64,000 nucleotides of DNA, taken from NCBI GenBank assembly GCA_037893225.1, contig JAZGUH010000410.1:1-64000 (forward strand), in the 5' to 3' direction. Position numbers and translations under genes: made by a program. Numbering within the stretch: the first letter of the stretch is position 1; every line of letters begins with the position of its first letter. Source of the stretch: Hippasteria phrygiana (Eukaryota; Echinodermata; Asteroidea; Valvatida; Goniasteridae). Below the pieces are notes generated by a model. That model did not search any database. It saw only the letters and a program-made list of their open reading frames with translations, and was not told where the DNA came from. This document shows, one piece after another, positions 25,161 through 37,340 of this stretch.

Positions 25161-28100
25161 TTTTTTAGTATCATAATGAAAGCAATACTTATCCGCTGTC
25201 TCACGATGTAGTCGATGTGGACCGCGACGTTTCGACTGCTAGCCTTCATCAGGAAACCATGGTCTCGTCTTCCTGGATGGTCTCCTTGCGCAGGTAGGCA
25301 GCAATGGCCGCTGACTTGGGCACCGTGAAGTCCGATGAACCTGTCAGGGGAGACAATTACGATGTTGGAAAGAAATTTAGACAAATCATATGCAAAGGTG
25401 TCGATACAGGAAACATTTTATAAGTATTTTTAGGGTTGCATTTTTAAACTACTTCTTTAAAGGTAATAATTGTAAGTAATTCTTACTCGTCTCACGAGGG
25501 AGTCAACGATGTGGACAGCGACATTTGGACTGCAACTGCAAGCCTCTATCAGTAAACCATGGTCTCTTCGTCCCGAATGGTCTCGTTGCGCATATAGGCC
25601 CCAAAGGTCGCCAAGTTGGGCACCGTCCAATGAACCTATAAGGGGAGACAAGATGTTGGCAAGAAATTTAGACAAATCACATGCAAAGGTATTTATACAG
25701 AAAACAATTTTAGAAGTATTTTTAGGGTTGCATTTTTAAAACTATTTCTTTAAGGGTAATAATTTTAGTAATTCTTACTCGTTGTATCAAGATGTAGTCC
25801 ACGATGTGGACCCCGACGTTTTGACTGCAACTGCTCGTCTTCATCAGGAAGCAATGGTCTCGTCGTCCTGGATGTTCTCGCTGCGCAGGTAGGCCACAAA
25901 GGTCGCCGACTTGGGCACCGTGAAGTCCGATGAACCTGTAAGGGGAGACAATTAAGATGTTGGAAAGAAATTTAGACAAATCATATGCAAATGTGTCGAT
26001 ACAGGAAACATTTTATTAGTATTTTTAGGGTTGCATTTTTTTACTATTTCTTTGAAGGTGATAATTTTAAGTACTTCTTACTCGTCTAACGATGGAGTCA
26101 ACGATGTGGACTGCGACGTTTCGACGGCAACTGCAAGCCTTCATCAGGAAACCATTGTCTCGTCGTCCCGGATAGACTGGTTGCGCAGGGAGGCCGCAAA
26201 GGTCGCCAAATTGGGCACCGTCCAATGAACCTATAAGGGGAGACAAGATGTTGGCAAGAAATTTAGACAAATCACATGCAAAGGTATTTATACAGAAAAC
26301 AATTTTAGAAGTATTTTTAGGGTTGCATTTTTAAAACTATTTCTTTAAGGGTAATAATTTTAGTAATTCTTACTCGTTGTATCAAGATGTAGTCCACGAT
26401 GTGGACCCCGACGTTTTGACTGCAACTGCTCGTCTTCATCAGGAAACCATGGTCTCGTCGTCCCGGATGTTCTCGTTGCGCAGGTAGGCCACAAATGTCG
26501 CCGACTAGGGCACCGTGAAGTCCGATGAACCTGTAAGGGGAGACAATTAAGATGTTGGAAAGAAATTTAGACAAATCATATGCAAATGTGTCGATACAGG
26601 AAACATTTTATTAGTATTTTTAGGGTTGCATTTTTTAACTATTTCTTTGAAGGTGATAATTTTAAGTACTTCTTACTCGTCTAACGATGGAGTCAACGAT
26701 GTGGACTGCGACGTTTCGACGGCAACTGCAAGCCTTCATCAGAAAACCATTGTCTCGTCGTCCCGGATAGACTGGTTGCGCAGGGAGGCCACAAAAGTCG
26801 CCGAGTTAGGCACCGTGAAGTCCGATGAACCTGTAAGGGGAGACAATTAAGATGTTGGAAAGAAATTTAGACCAATCATATGCAAATGTGTCGATACAGG
26901 AAACATTTTATAAGTATTTTTAGGGTTGCATTTTTAAACTACTTCTTTAAAGGTAATAATTGTAAGTAATTCTTACTCGTCTCACGAGGGAGTCAACGAT
27001 GTGGACAGCGACATTTGGACTGCAACTGCAAGCCTCTATCAGTAAACCATGGTCTCTTCGTCCCGAATGGTCTCGTTGCGCATATAGGCCCCAAAGGTCG
27101 CCAAGTTGGGCACCGTCCAATGAACCTATAAGGGGAGACAAGATGTTGGCAAGAAATTTAGACAAATCACATGCAAAGGTATTTATACAGAAAACAATTT
27201 TAGAAGTATTTTTAGGGTTCCATTTTTAAAACTATTTCTTTAAGGGTAATAATTTTAGTAATTCTTACTCGTTGTATCAAGATGTAGTCCACGATGTGGA
27301 CCCCGACGTTTTGACTGCAACTGCTCGTCTTCATCAGGAAACCATGGTCTCATCGTCCCGGATGTTCTCGTTGCGCAGGTAGGCCACAAAGGTCGCCGAC
27401 TTGGGCACCGTGAAGTCCGATGAACCTGTAACGGGAGACAATTAAGATGTTGGAAAGAAATTTAGACAAATCATATGCAAATGTGTCGATACAGGAAACA
27501 TTTTATTAGTATTTTTAGGGTTGCATTTTTTAACTATTTCTTTGAAGGTGATAATTTTAGGTACTTCTTACTCGTCTAACGATGGAGTCAACGATGTGGA
27601 CTGCGACGTTTCGACGGCAACTGCAAGCCTTCATCAGGAAACCATTGTCTCGTCGTCCCGGATAGACTGGTTGCGCAGGGAGGCCGCAAAGGTCGCCAAG
27701 TTGGGCACCGTCCAATGAACCTATAAGGGGAGACAAGATATTGGCAAGAAATTTAGACAAATCACATGCAAAGATATTTATACAGAAAACAATTTTAGAA
27801 GTATTTTTAGGGTTGCATATTTTAAACTATTTCTTTAAGGGTAATAATTTTAGTAATTCTTACTCGTTGTATCAAGATGTAGTCCACGATGTGGACCCCG
27901 ACGTTTTGACTGCAACTGCTCGTCTTCATCAGGAAACCATGGTCTCGTCGTCCCGGATGTTCTCGTTGCGCAGGTAGGCCACAAAGGTCGCCGACTTGGG
28001 CACCGTGAAGTCCGATGAACCTGTAAGGGGAGACAATTAAGATGTTGGAAAGCAATTTAGACAAATCATATGCAAATGTGTCGATACAGGAAACATTTTA

Positions 28101-30710
28101 TTAGTATTTTTAGGGTTGCATTTTTTAACTATTTCTTTGAAGGTGATAATTTTAAGTACTTCTTACTCGTCTAACGATGGAGTCAACGATGTGGACTGCG
28201 ACGTTTCGACGGCAACTGCAAGCCTTCATCAGAAAACCATTGTCTCGTCGTCCCGGATAGACTGGTTGCGCAGGGAGGCCACAAAAGTCGCTGAGTTAGG
28301 CACCGTGAAGTCCGATGAACCTGTAAGGGGAGACAATTAAGATGTTGGAAAGAAATTTAGACAAATCATATGCAAATGTGTCGATACAGGAAACATTTTA
28401 TTAGTATTTTTAGGGTTGCATTTTTTTACTATTTCTTTGAAGGTGATAATTTTAAGTACTTCTTACTCGTCTAACGATGGAGTCAACGATGTGGACTGCG
28501 ACGTTTCGACGGCAACTGCAAGCCTTCATCAGGAAACCATTGTCTCGTCGTCCCGGATAGACTGGTTGCGCAGGGAGGCCGCAAAGGTCGCCAAGTTGGG
28601 CACCGTCCAATGAACCTATAAGGGGAGACAAGATGTTGGCAAGAAATTTAGACAAATCACATGCAAAGGTATTTATACAGAAAACAATTTTAGAAGTATT
28701 TTTAGGGTTGCATTTTTAAAACTATTTCTTTAAGGGTAATAATTTTAGTAATTCTTACTCGTTGTATCAAGATGTAGTCCACGATGTGGACCCCGACGTT
28801 TTGACTGCAACTGCTCGTCTTCATCAGGAAGCAATGGTCTCGTCGTCCTGGATGTTCTCGCTGCGCAGGTAGGCCACAAAGGTCGCCGACTTGGGCACCG
28901 TGAAGTCCGATGAACCTGTAAGGGGAGACAATTAAGATGTTGGAAAGAAATTTAGACAAATCATATGCAAATGTGTCGATACAGGAAACATTTTATTAGT
29001 ATTTTTAGGGTTGCATTTTTTTACTATTTCTTTGAAGGTGATAATTTTAAGTACTTCTTACTCGTCTAACGATGGAGTCAACGATGTGGACTGCGACGTT
29101 TCGACGGCAACTGCAAGCCTTCATCAGGAAACCATTGTCTCGTCGTCCCGGATAGACTGGTTGCGCAGGGAGGCCACAAAAGTCGCTTAGTTAGGCACCG
29201 TGAAGTCCGATGAACCTGTCAGGGGAGACAATTAAGATGTTGGAAAGAAATTTAGACAAATCATATGCAAATGTGTCGATACAGGAAACATTTTATTAGT
29301 ATTTTTAGGGTTGCATTTTTTAACTATTTCTTTGAAGGTGATAATTTTAGGTACTTCTTACTCGTCTAACGATGGAGTCAACGATGTGGACTGCGACGTT
29401 TCGACGGCAACTGCAAGCCTTCATCAGGACACCATTGTCTCGTCGTCCCGGATAGACTGGTTGCGCAGGGAGGCCGCAAAGGTCGCCAAGTTGGGCACCG
29501 TCCAATGAACCTATAAGGGGAGACAAGATGTTGGCAAGAAATTTAGACAAATCACATGCAAAGGTATTTATACAGAAAACAATTTTAGAAGTATTTTTAG
29601 GGTTGCATTTTTAAAACTATTTCTTTAAGGGTAATAATTTTAGTAATTCTTACTCGTTGTATCAAGATGTAGTCCACGATGTGGACCCCGACGTTTTGAC
29701 TGCAACTGCTCGTCTTCATCAGGAAGCAATGGTCTCGTCGTCCTGGATGTTCTCGCTGCGCAGGTAGGCCACAAAGGTCGCCGACTTGGGCACCGTGAAG
29801 TCCGATGAACCTGTAAGGGGAGACAATTAAGATGTTGGAAAGAAATTTAGACAAATCATATGCAAATGTGTCGATACAGGAAACATTTTATTAGTATTTT
29901 TAGGGTTGCATTTTTTTTACTATTTCTTGAAGGGTAATAATTTTAGTAATTCTTACTCGTATTAAGATGTAGTCCACGATGTGGACCCCGACGTTTTGAC
30001 TGCAACTGCTCGTCTTCATCAGGAAACCATGGTCTCGTCGTCCCGGATGTTCTCGTTGCGCAGGTAGGCCACAAAGGTCGCCGACTTGGGCACCGTGAAG
30101 TCCGATGAACCTGTAAGGGGAGACAATTAAGATGTTGGAAAGCAATTTAGACAAATCATATGCAAATGTGTCGATACAGGAAACATTTTATTAGTATTTT
30201 TAGGGTTGCATTTTTTAACTATTTCTTTGAAGGTGATAATTTTAAGTACTTCTTACTCGTCTAACGATGGAGTCAACGATGTGGACTGCGACGTTTCGAC
30301 GGCAACTGCAAGCCTTCATCAGGACACCATTGTCTCGTCGTCCCGGATAGACTGGTTGCGCAGGGAGGCCACAAAAGTCGCTGAGTTAGGCACCGTGAAG
30401 TCCGATGAACCTGTAAGGGGAGACAATTAAGATGTTGATACAGGAACCATTTTAAAAGTATTTTCTTATGTTAATAATGAAAGTAATTCTTACTCGTTGT
30501 CTCACGATGTAATCAGCGATGTGGACCGCGACGTTTTGACTGCAACTGCCAGCCTTCATTAGGAAACCATGGTCTCGTCCCGGATGGTCTCTAGGCGCAG
30601 GTAGGTCGCCAAGTTGGGCACCGTGAAGTCCGATGAACCTATAAGGGGAGACAAGATGTTGGCAAGACATTTAGACAAATCATATGCTAAGGTATTGATA
30701 CAGGAACATG
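25161..30710 (-). repeat. Array run, higher-order block 3 (~18 units)
   Basis: From about 25.72 to 30.68 kb the order and sequence of units repeat those of 13.08-18.04 kb at a constant offset of 12,642-12,643 bp. The two copies share private variants such as GCCGACTAGGGCACC (13856 and 26499) and AAGATATTGGC (15092 and 27735). Confidence 0.9.
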
Positions 30711-31385
30711 TAAAAAGTATTTCATGATGTATTTTTTTAAGATTTAGATTATATTTTGGTGATAGAAATTTTTAGGTTGTGTTGTTAGGTTGTATTTTTA
30801 GGTAGTTTTTAGCTCGAATTTTTAAAGTGGAATTTTAAAACCTTTTTTAGCTTGCCTTTTTAAATCTAATTTTTAAAAACATTTATTTAACTTGGATTTT
30901 TTGGGTGACATTTTTCAGGTTGAATTTTCAAATAAAGTTTATTTTCCATTTAGGGGTTAAATTTTTAAAGATTTTAGGTTGCAATTTTTAGGTTTCCTTA
31001 TAATTTTAGGTGCATTTGTTTCAGGTTGAATTCTTTTAAATTGTTTGGATGTATATATTGTTTAAGCTTTTTAGGGTGTTAAATCTTTTTTATAGGAAAT
31101 TTTTGATGAATTTTTAAATATAATTATTTTTCAGTGGAATTTTTTAAGCTTTGTTAGCTTGAATTTCTAAAAAAAATTTGGTGCAATTTTTGGGGTTGAA
31201 GTTTTTCAGCTTTTTTAAGTATAGTTTTTTAGGTTTAATTTCAAAAGTTTTTTAGCGTGGAATTTTCTAGGTTGAATTTTTAAGGTTGAATTTATAAAGC
31301 TTTTTCAGCTTGAATTTTTAGGGTTGAGTTTTTACAGATTTGTTACTTTGTATTTTTTAAGGTTGTATTTTTTTAAGTTGTTTTT
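30711..31385. repeat. Long AT-rich spacer, copy 4 (more diverged)
   Basis: Homologous to the three spacers before it, but its right half differs (for example CTAAAAAAAATTTGG), and it contains a GGTTGAATTTATAAAGC segment seen in the outermost spacers. It marks the point where homogenisation weakens. Confidence 0.75.
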
Positions 31386-32640
31386 TTAGTATCATAATGA
31401 AAGCAATACTTATCTGCTGTCTCACGATGTAGTCGATGTAGACCGCGACGTTTCGACTGCTAGCCTTCATCAGGAAACCATGGTCTCGTCTTCCTGGATG
31501 GTCTCCTTGCGCAGGTAGGCAGCAATGGCCGCTGACTTGGGCACCGTGAAGTCCGATGAACCTGTCATGGGAGACAATTACGATGTTGGAAAGTAATTTA
31601 GACAAATCATATGCAAAGGTGTCGATACAGGAAACATTTTATTAGTATTTTTAGGGTTCCATTTTTTAACTATTTCTTTGAAGGTGATAATTTTAAGTAC
31701 TTCTTACTCGTCTAACGATGGAGTCAACGATGTGGACTGCGACGTTTCGACGGCAACTGCAAGCCTTCATCAGGAAACCATTGTCTCGTCGTCCCGGATA
31801 GACTGGTTGCGCAGGTAGGCGGCAAGGGTCGTCAAGTCCGATGAACCTGTAAGGGGAGACAATTAGGATGTTGATACAGGAACCATTTGAAAAGTATTTT
31901 CTGAGGTTAATAATTAAAGTAATTCTTACTCGTTGTCTCACGATGTAATCAGCGATGTGGACAGCCACGTTTTGACTGCAACTGCAAGCCTCCATCAGTA
32001 AAGCACGGTCTCTGCGTCCCGGATGGTCTCCTTGCGCAGGTAGCCGGCAAGGGTCGTCAAGTTGGGCACCGTGAAGTCCGATGAACCTTTAAGGGGAGAC
32101 AATTAAGATGTTGATACAGGAACCATTTTAAAAGTATTTTCGGAGGTTAATAATAAAAGTAATTCTTACTCGTTGTCTCACGATGTAATCAGCGATGTGG
32201 ACCGCCACGTTTTGACTGCAACTGGAAGCCTCCATCAGTAAACCACGTTCTCTGCGTCCCGGATGGTCTCCTTGCGCAGGTAGGCGGCAAGGGTCGTCAA
32301 GTTAGGCACCGTGAAGTCCGATGAACCTGTAAGGGGAGACAATTGAGATGTTGATACAGGAAACATTTTAAAAGTATTTTCTCAGCTTAATAATGAAAGT
32401 ATTCTTACTCGTTGTCTCACGACGTAATCAGCGACGTGGACCGCGACGTTTACTGCAACTGCAAGCCTCCATCAGTAAACCACGGTCTCTTCGTCCCGGA
32501 TGGTCTCCTTGCGCAGGTAGGCGGCAAGGGTCGCCAAGTTGGGCACCGTGAAGTCCGATGAACCTATAAGAAGGGGAGACAAGATGTTGGCAAGACTTTT
32601 AGACAAATCATATGCAAAGGTATTGATACAGGAAACATGT
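31386..32640 (-). repeat. Inner array run with diverged units
   Basis: Five units. The second (about 31710-31850) lacks the TTGGGCACCGTG part of the core. The last (about 32420-32570) gives SSDFTVPNLATLAAYLR then KETIRDEETVVY and TGA in the first-half frame, the most regular peptide of all units, but has a two-base loss in its second half. Confidence 0.8.
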
Positions 32641-33335
32641 AAAAAGTATTTCATGTTGTATTTTTTAAAGATTTAGATTATATTTTGGTGATAGAAATTG
32701 TTAGGTTTTTTTTGTTAGGTTGTATTTTTATGTAGTATTTAGCTCAAATTTTTAAAGTGGAATTTTAAAACCTTTTTTAGCTTGCCTTTTTAAATCGAAT
32801 TTTTTAAAAACATTTATTTACCTTGGATTCTTTAGGTGACATTTCTCAGGTTGATTTTTCAAATATTGTTTAGTTTCCATTTAGGGGTTAAATTTTTAAA
32901 GACTTTAGGTTGCAATTTTTAGGTTTCATTATAATTTTAGGTGGATTTGTTTCAGGTTGAATTCTTTTAAATTGTTTGGATGTATATATTGTTTAAGCTT
33001 TTTAGGGTGTTTAATCTCTTTTATAGAAAATTTGAGATGAATTTTTTAATATAATTTTTTTTTCAGTGGAATTTTTAAAGCTTTGTTAGCTTTAATTTTT
33101 GGGGTTGAACTTCTGTATTTGTTGAGGTGCAATTTTTGGGGTTTCAGTTTTTAAGCTTTTTTAACGTGGAATTTTTCAAGTGGAGTTTTTTAGGTTGAAT
33201 TTTGAAAGTTTTTTAGCGTGGAATTTTCCATGTTGAATTTTTAAGGTTGAATTTATAAAGCTTTTTCAGCTTGAATTTTTAAAGATTTGTTACTTTGTAT
33301 TTTTTAAGGTTGTGTTTTTTTAGGTTGTTTTTTTT
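32641..33335. repeat. AT-rich spacer, copy 5
   Basis: Similar to the other long spacers but diverged throughout, with TAGGGGTTAAATTTTTAAAG and GCTTTTTCAGCTTGAATTTT phrases. No gene is visible. Confidence 0.7.
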
Positions 33336-33630
33336 AGTATCATAATGAAAGCAATACTTATCCGCTGTCTCACGATGTAGTCGATGTGGACCGCGACGTT
33401 TCGACTGCTAGCCTTCATCAGGAAACCATGGTCTCGTCTTCCTGGATGGTCTCCTTGCGCAGGTAGGCCCAGTAGCGGATCTACGGGGGGGGGGGGGGGG
33501 GGGGGGGGGGGGTTGTAGGGCACCGCGCAAAGTTCGATGAACCTGTAAGGGGAGACAATAAAGATGTTGGCAAGAAATTTTGAAAAATCATATGCAAAGG
33601 TGTTGATACAGGAAACATATTGACAGTATT
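33336..33630 (-). repeat. Array unit interrupted by a GCGGATCTAC poly-G piece
   Basis: The core is normal as far as GCGCAGGTAGGC on the plus strand. It then changes to CCAGTAGCGGATCTAC and a run of 28 G (33485-33512), and resumes at GGGCACC. The inserted start resembles the end of the element at 53016-53190. It is either a truncated insertion or a badly resolved G run. Confidence 0.8.
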
Positions 33631-34010
33631 TTTAAAAGTTGAATTTAAGTAGTTTTTTAGGTTGTAAATTTTGACTTTGGAATTTTTAAAGGTTCGAATT
33701 TTTACGTATTTTACGTAAGTTTTCTATATTTAAATTTAAGGATTTTTAAGTTGTATTTTTTATGTTGCAATTTTTAAAGGTTTTTTAAGTTGTAATTTGT
33801 AAGGGTCTTAGGTTATAGTTTTTACGCTATATTTTTGTACGATTTTTTAGGTTGTAATTTTAAAAGTTTGTTTTAAGTATTTATGGTTGGGTGTTTTTTT
33901 TGGAAATATTTTTACGTATAATAATTAAAATAATACGTTGTCTCAAGATGTAGTCAACAATGTGGACCGCGACGTTTCGACTGCAACTGCTGGTATTCAT
34001 CAGGCGATGG
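33631..34010 (-). repeat. Last spacer and last partial unit of the array
   Basis: A diverged AT-rich spacer (to about 33905) is followed by half a unit (ACGATGT-type sequence read as AAGATGTAGTCAACAATG through CATCAGGCGATGG, about 33945-34010). Similarity to the array then stops abruptly, which marks the centromeric edge. Confidence 0.7.
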
Positions 34011-35290
34011 TGTAGACCCGTCGGTGTTGTCCTTATATCTGCTTCTCGGGGATCTAGTGTGCACCGGTGCAGGACAGTCATTGGCTAGGCACAGCGGCCC
34101 GGTCATTGGCTGGAGCAACGGCCGGGTTACTGGCTATGGTTGGAAAGATATGCCTTTCCACTTTAAAAATGAGACATCAAACGTTCAAATCTCTGTGGAC
34201 AATTTGTGTATAGCTTTCGTAGCGTAAATGGAAATAATTCAGACTGAAATTCGGATATAATTAAATACCTCATTCAATCAGCACAAACAAAATTGGAAAA
34301 AAGAAAATTTCCGACCTACCTACCCTATTTTTGAAAGGCATGTAATCGGAAGCAGAACCATTTTTGAGGCATTATTGTTTGTTGGCATACAAGATTTAAA
34401 TCCACAAAGTCAAATAAAACGTAAAGGTACTTCCGGCTGGAAACATCACGTGGGGACTAGTACCTACTGTGGTATCAGCTCTAAGCGACTCTGCACACAG
34501 ATCAAGAAGCATAAAAAATAAATCCTTGTCCACCGTATTTTCTGTAGAAATGAGACAAATTAAAACAAATTCAGAAGGTTTTATTACTCATTAAATACAG
34601 ATTTTAGACAAGAGAAACATTAAACTTTCTATATTTAACACAAACCTGTGGAAATTTGAGGTGCATGTATTTTCCAAGGCCGAAAATATTAACATGACCT
34701 CGAAAATTTAACATTGAATGACCCAGTATTGATTCCTATTGTAACCAAGCATACGCAAGATGTGACAGAAACGTGCGATGGTACTTTTTCAGGTCCGACA
34801 ACAAGATGGTTTAATCAATTAGGACAATACACAAATTTAATCATACATTTTAGGTGAAGCAACAACCGGGTAAGTGTACAGTGGTTATTTTATGATCACC
34901 AAAAAGGCTATGAAACCACCTGAATAATTATGGGTGAGAAATAAGGCTAATAACAAGGCTACCACACCATAAGGGGAGTCTGTAGAGAATTGAGACAAAA
35001 ACAAATACATGTAATTAAAGCCGAAAATACAATTTTCATGAATGCCGAAAATAATTATTTTCAAACATGAAATTTACTTTCATTTGCAGATACCGAATTT
35101 GTGCGCAAATATAGTCGAAACACCAGTTAGTAACTCAACACTGCATCATTTCAATAAAATCTTAAAAAATCTCACTGAGAGGCTGCACATTTTCAGTCAC
35201 CTAAATTTTGCGAAATATTTACACATTTGGCTACCAAAAAATATGTTCACATTGAACAGTTACAAAATATACCAGCTAAATCACCTCGTA
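34011..35290. other. Unique AT-rich sequence, no gene seen
   Basis: A GC-richer patch at 34040-34145 has three short phrases related to GTCATTGGCTGG. The rest is AT-rich without a convincing exon, transposon end or RNA gene. Two open frames (34024-34227 and 35042-35329, plus strand) show no recognisable domain or splice context. Confidence 0.5.
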
Positions 35291-37340
35291 TCTGCCCAGC
35301 AAACACATTATGCTTTTATAACATTATGAAAGGTCGTACGGATTGTATATATAAAACATTTTAAAATAACATTTTAAAACCTTATAGAAATGTTATGATA
35401 AACAGAACAACATTTTAATAACATAACTTAAATGTCTCAAATTTGGCGTTTTATCGAGTATGTTAAAGTGATGTCATCCAAATGTTATAACCAAATGTTT
35501 CAAATTAGTTTTCATGAGGGAAAAGTTTGCCATAAATGTGATATTTTAAAAACATTATCCAGATGTTTTATAAATATCATAAAACGTTAGTAAAACATCT
35601 CCTGAATGCTCGAGTCCACGGTACTATCAAAATCGTTTGAAAATGTTATAAATGCACTTCTACCTAATGTTTAAAAGTGGTTTAACTTAATAAATAAATG
35701 TCAGTGCATGTGATATTTTGAAGACGTCATTATAATGTTGCCACCTTATTATCTGTAAGTTTTTAGGATGTTCTTAAAACATATTAAAAAAATATAATAA
35801 GTTTTACAAATATCCCTAAAATGTCATACCGCAGAGTTGACAACAGTCATAAAACATTTTATAAATGGTTGAGTCCATAGAAGAATCAGTAACGTTAAAA
35901 TAATGTTTAAAAAACACTTTAAAACTTGTCCGAATTATTAAATATATCTCAGAACATTTGATATTTAAAAGACATCATTATAATGTTACCAGTCGTATGT
36001 TTGTATAATGTTCTTAAAACATATTTGTAGACTTAAAAACATGTTGCAGAACTATGTGTAAAATATGCCAAATTATTGATAACATTCTTAAAACATGTTA
36101 TGAATATTTAAGTCCACATAACTATTATTAATGTTTTAATAATGTCAAAAAAGCATTTCTGCCCGATTTTTAAAACTTGTCTTAGGTAAAAAATAAATCT
36201 AGGGCATTTGGTATCGAAACGACGCTATGATGATGTTACCATCTGAACATGTGTATGTTTTCATGATGTTTTTAAAACATCTTTTAAAAATATGAAACCA
36301 TGTTTCACACATATCCCTAAAATATGATGACAAAGAGTTGACAACATTCTTAAAACATGATGTAAATGTTTGAGTCCATAAAAGAATCAGTTAAACATCT
36401 GAATTGTTAAATATATTTCAGAGCATTTTATATTTAAAAGACATTTTACCACCTAAAATAGTCGTATATTATTATTATAACATATGCGTATAGCATAAAA
36501 AAAATGTTCAGAAATATCTTAAAAATGTTATGCCAAATTATAGACAACATTCTTAAAACATGTTATAAATGTTCAAGTTAAGAAATATATGTACATGTAT
36601 TAGGTAATAAATATATCTCTCGGGCATTTGATATCAAAACGACGTTATGATAATGTTACCATCTGAACATTTGCATTTTTAAAATGTTTTTAAAACATCT
36701 TTTTAAAATATGAAACCATGTTTTACAGATATGTTATGACAAGAGCTGACAACATTCTTAAAAAATGTTTGGGTTCTTGGAAGAATAAGTTAAACGTTTA
36801 GGGACTAGGCTTATATGATGTTGCTAAAAGCACTTCATATTGAGTTTGAAACTTTTCTGAATTATTAAATATATATCTTAGAGCATTTGATATTTAGAAG
36901 ACATCATTATAATGTTACCGCCTAAATAGTGGTACATTATTATTATGTTCTTAACATGTCTTTAGTGTTAAAACATGTTTCAGCAATATCTTACAAATGA
37001 TATACTAAATTGTTGACAACATTTTTAAAACATGTTATAAATATTCGAGTTCACAGAACTATTGTAAACGTTTTAATAATGTTGTAAAAGCATTTCTGCC
37101 TGATGTTTAAAATCTGTCTTCGGTAATAAATATATTTCGAGCATTTGATATAAAAACGACGTCATGATAATGTTACCATCTGAAGATGTATATGTTTTTT
37201 ATGATGTTTTGAAAACATCTTTTTAAAATATGAAACCATGTTTTACAAATATCCCTAAAATGTTACGACAACATTCTTAAAACATGTTATACGTTATATG
37301 TTTGGGTTCTTGGAAGAATAAGTTAAACGTTTAGGGACTA
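35291..37340. repeat. Degenerate ~250-bp tandem repeat
   Basis: The phrase GACAACATTCTTAAAACATG recurs, with changes, near 35838, 36080, 36328, 36542, 36738, 37013 and 37268, spaced about 200-275 bp. Each is followed by ATAAATGTTTGAGTCC, a GCATTTGATAT phrase and a TAATGTTACCATCTGAA phrase in the same order. Copies differ by many substitutions and indels, so the array is old. It opens with CCCAGCAAACACATTATG. Confidence 0.75.

Larger units (their letters stand above)
5440..34010 (-). repeat. Subtelomeric array of ~300-bp exon-like units (whole array)
   Basis: About 80 units, each with a conserved core of about 150 bp and about 150 bp of AT-richer flank, fill this region, with AT-rich spacers every few kb. 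Read on the minus strand, the core starts after CCCCTTACAG, CCCCTTATAG or CCCTGACAG and ends before GTAAGAATTAC or GTAAGAAGTAC, as a spliced exon would. Several subtypes recur in fixed order. Units next to the spacers and at both array edges are the most diverged, while the middle is nearly identical between distant copies, as expected for unequal exchange. No unit encodes a complete protein, and I do not recognise the parent gene. Confidence 0.9.

Noticed and set aside
8798..30430. Many plus-strand frames of 65-98 codons (start MHFLTISLKVII or MWTATFGLQLQ) in the array
   Set aside because: They are copies of one sequence antisense to the better-supported minus-strand core. Diverged units break them, and they run through the splice-like sites.
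5442..31605. Minus-strand frames of 67-105 codons starting MSKFLSNIL or MSCQHLV, read straight through the core
   Set aside because: The start lies in what looks like intron, upstream of the acceptor. In the first half of the core, substitutions fall on first and second positions of this frame, unlike the frame shifted by one. Only the second half looks plausible in it.
5440..34010. CRISPR-like or prokaryotic repeat array
   Set aside because: Units are ~300 bp with sequence conserved throughout and no short repeat with unique spacers. The setting is a eukaryotic chromosome end.
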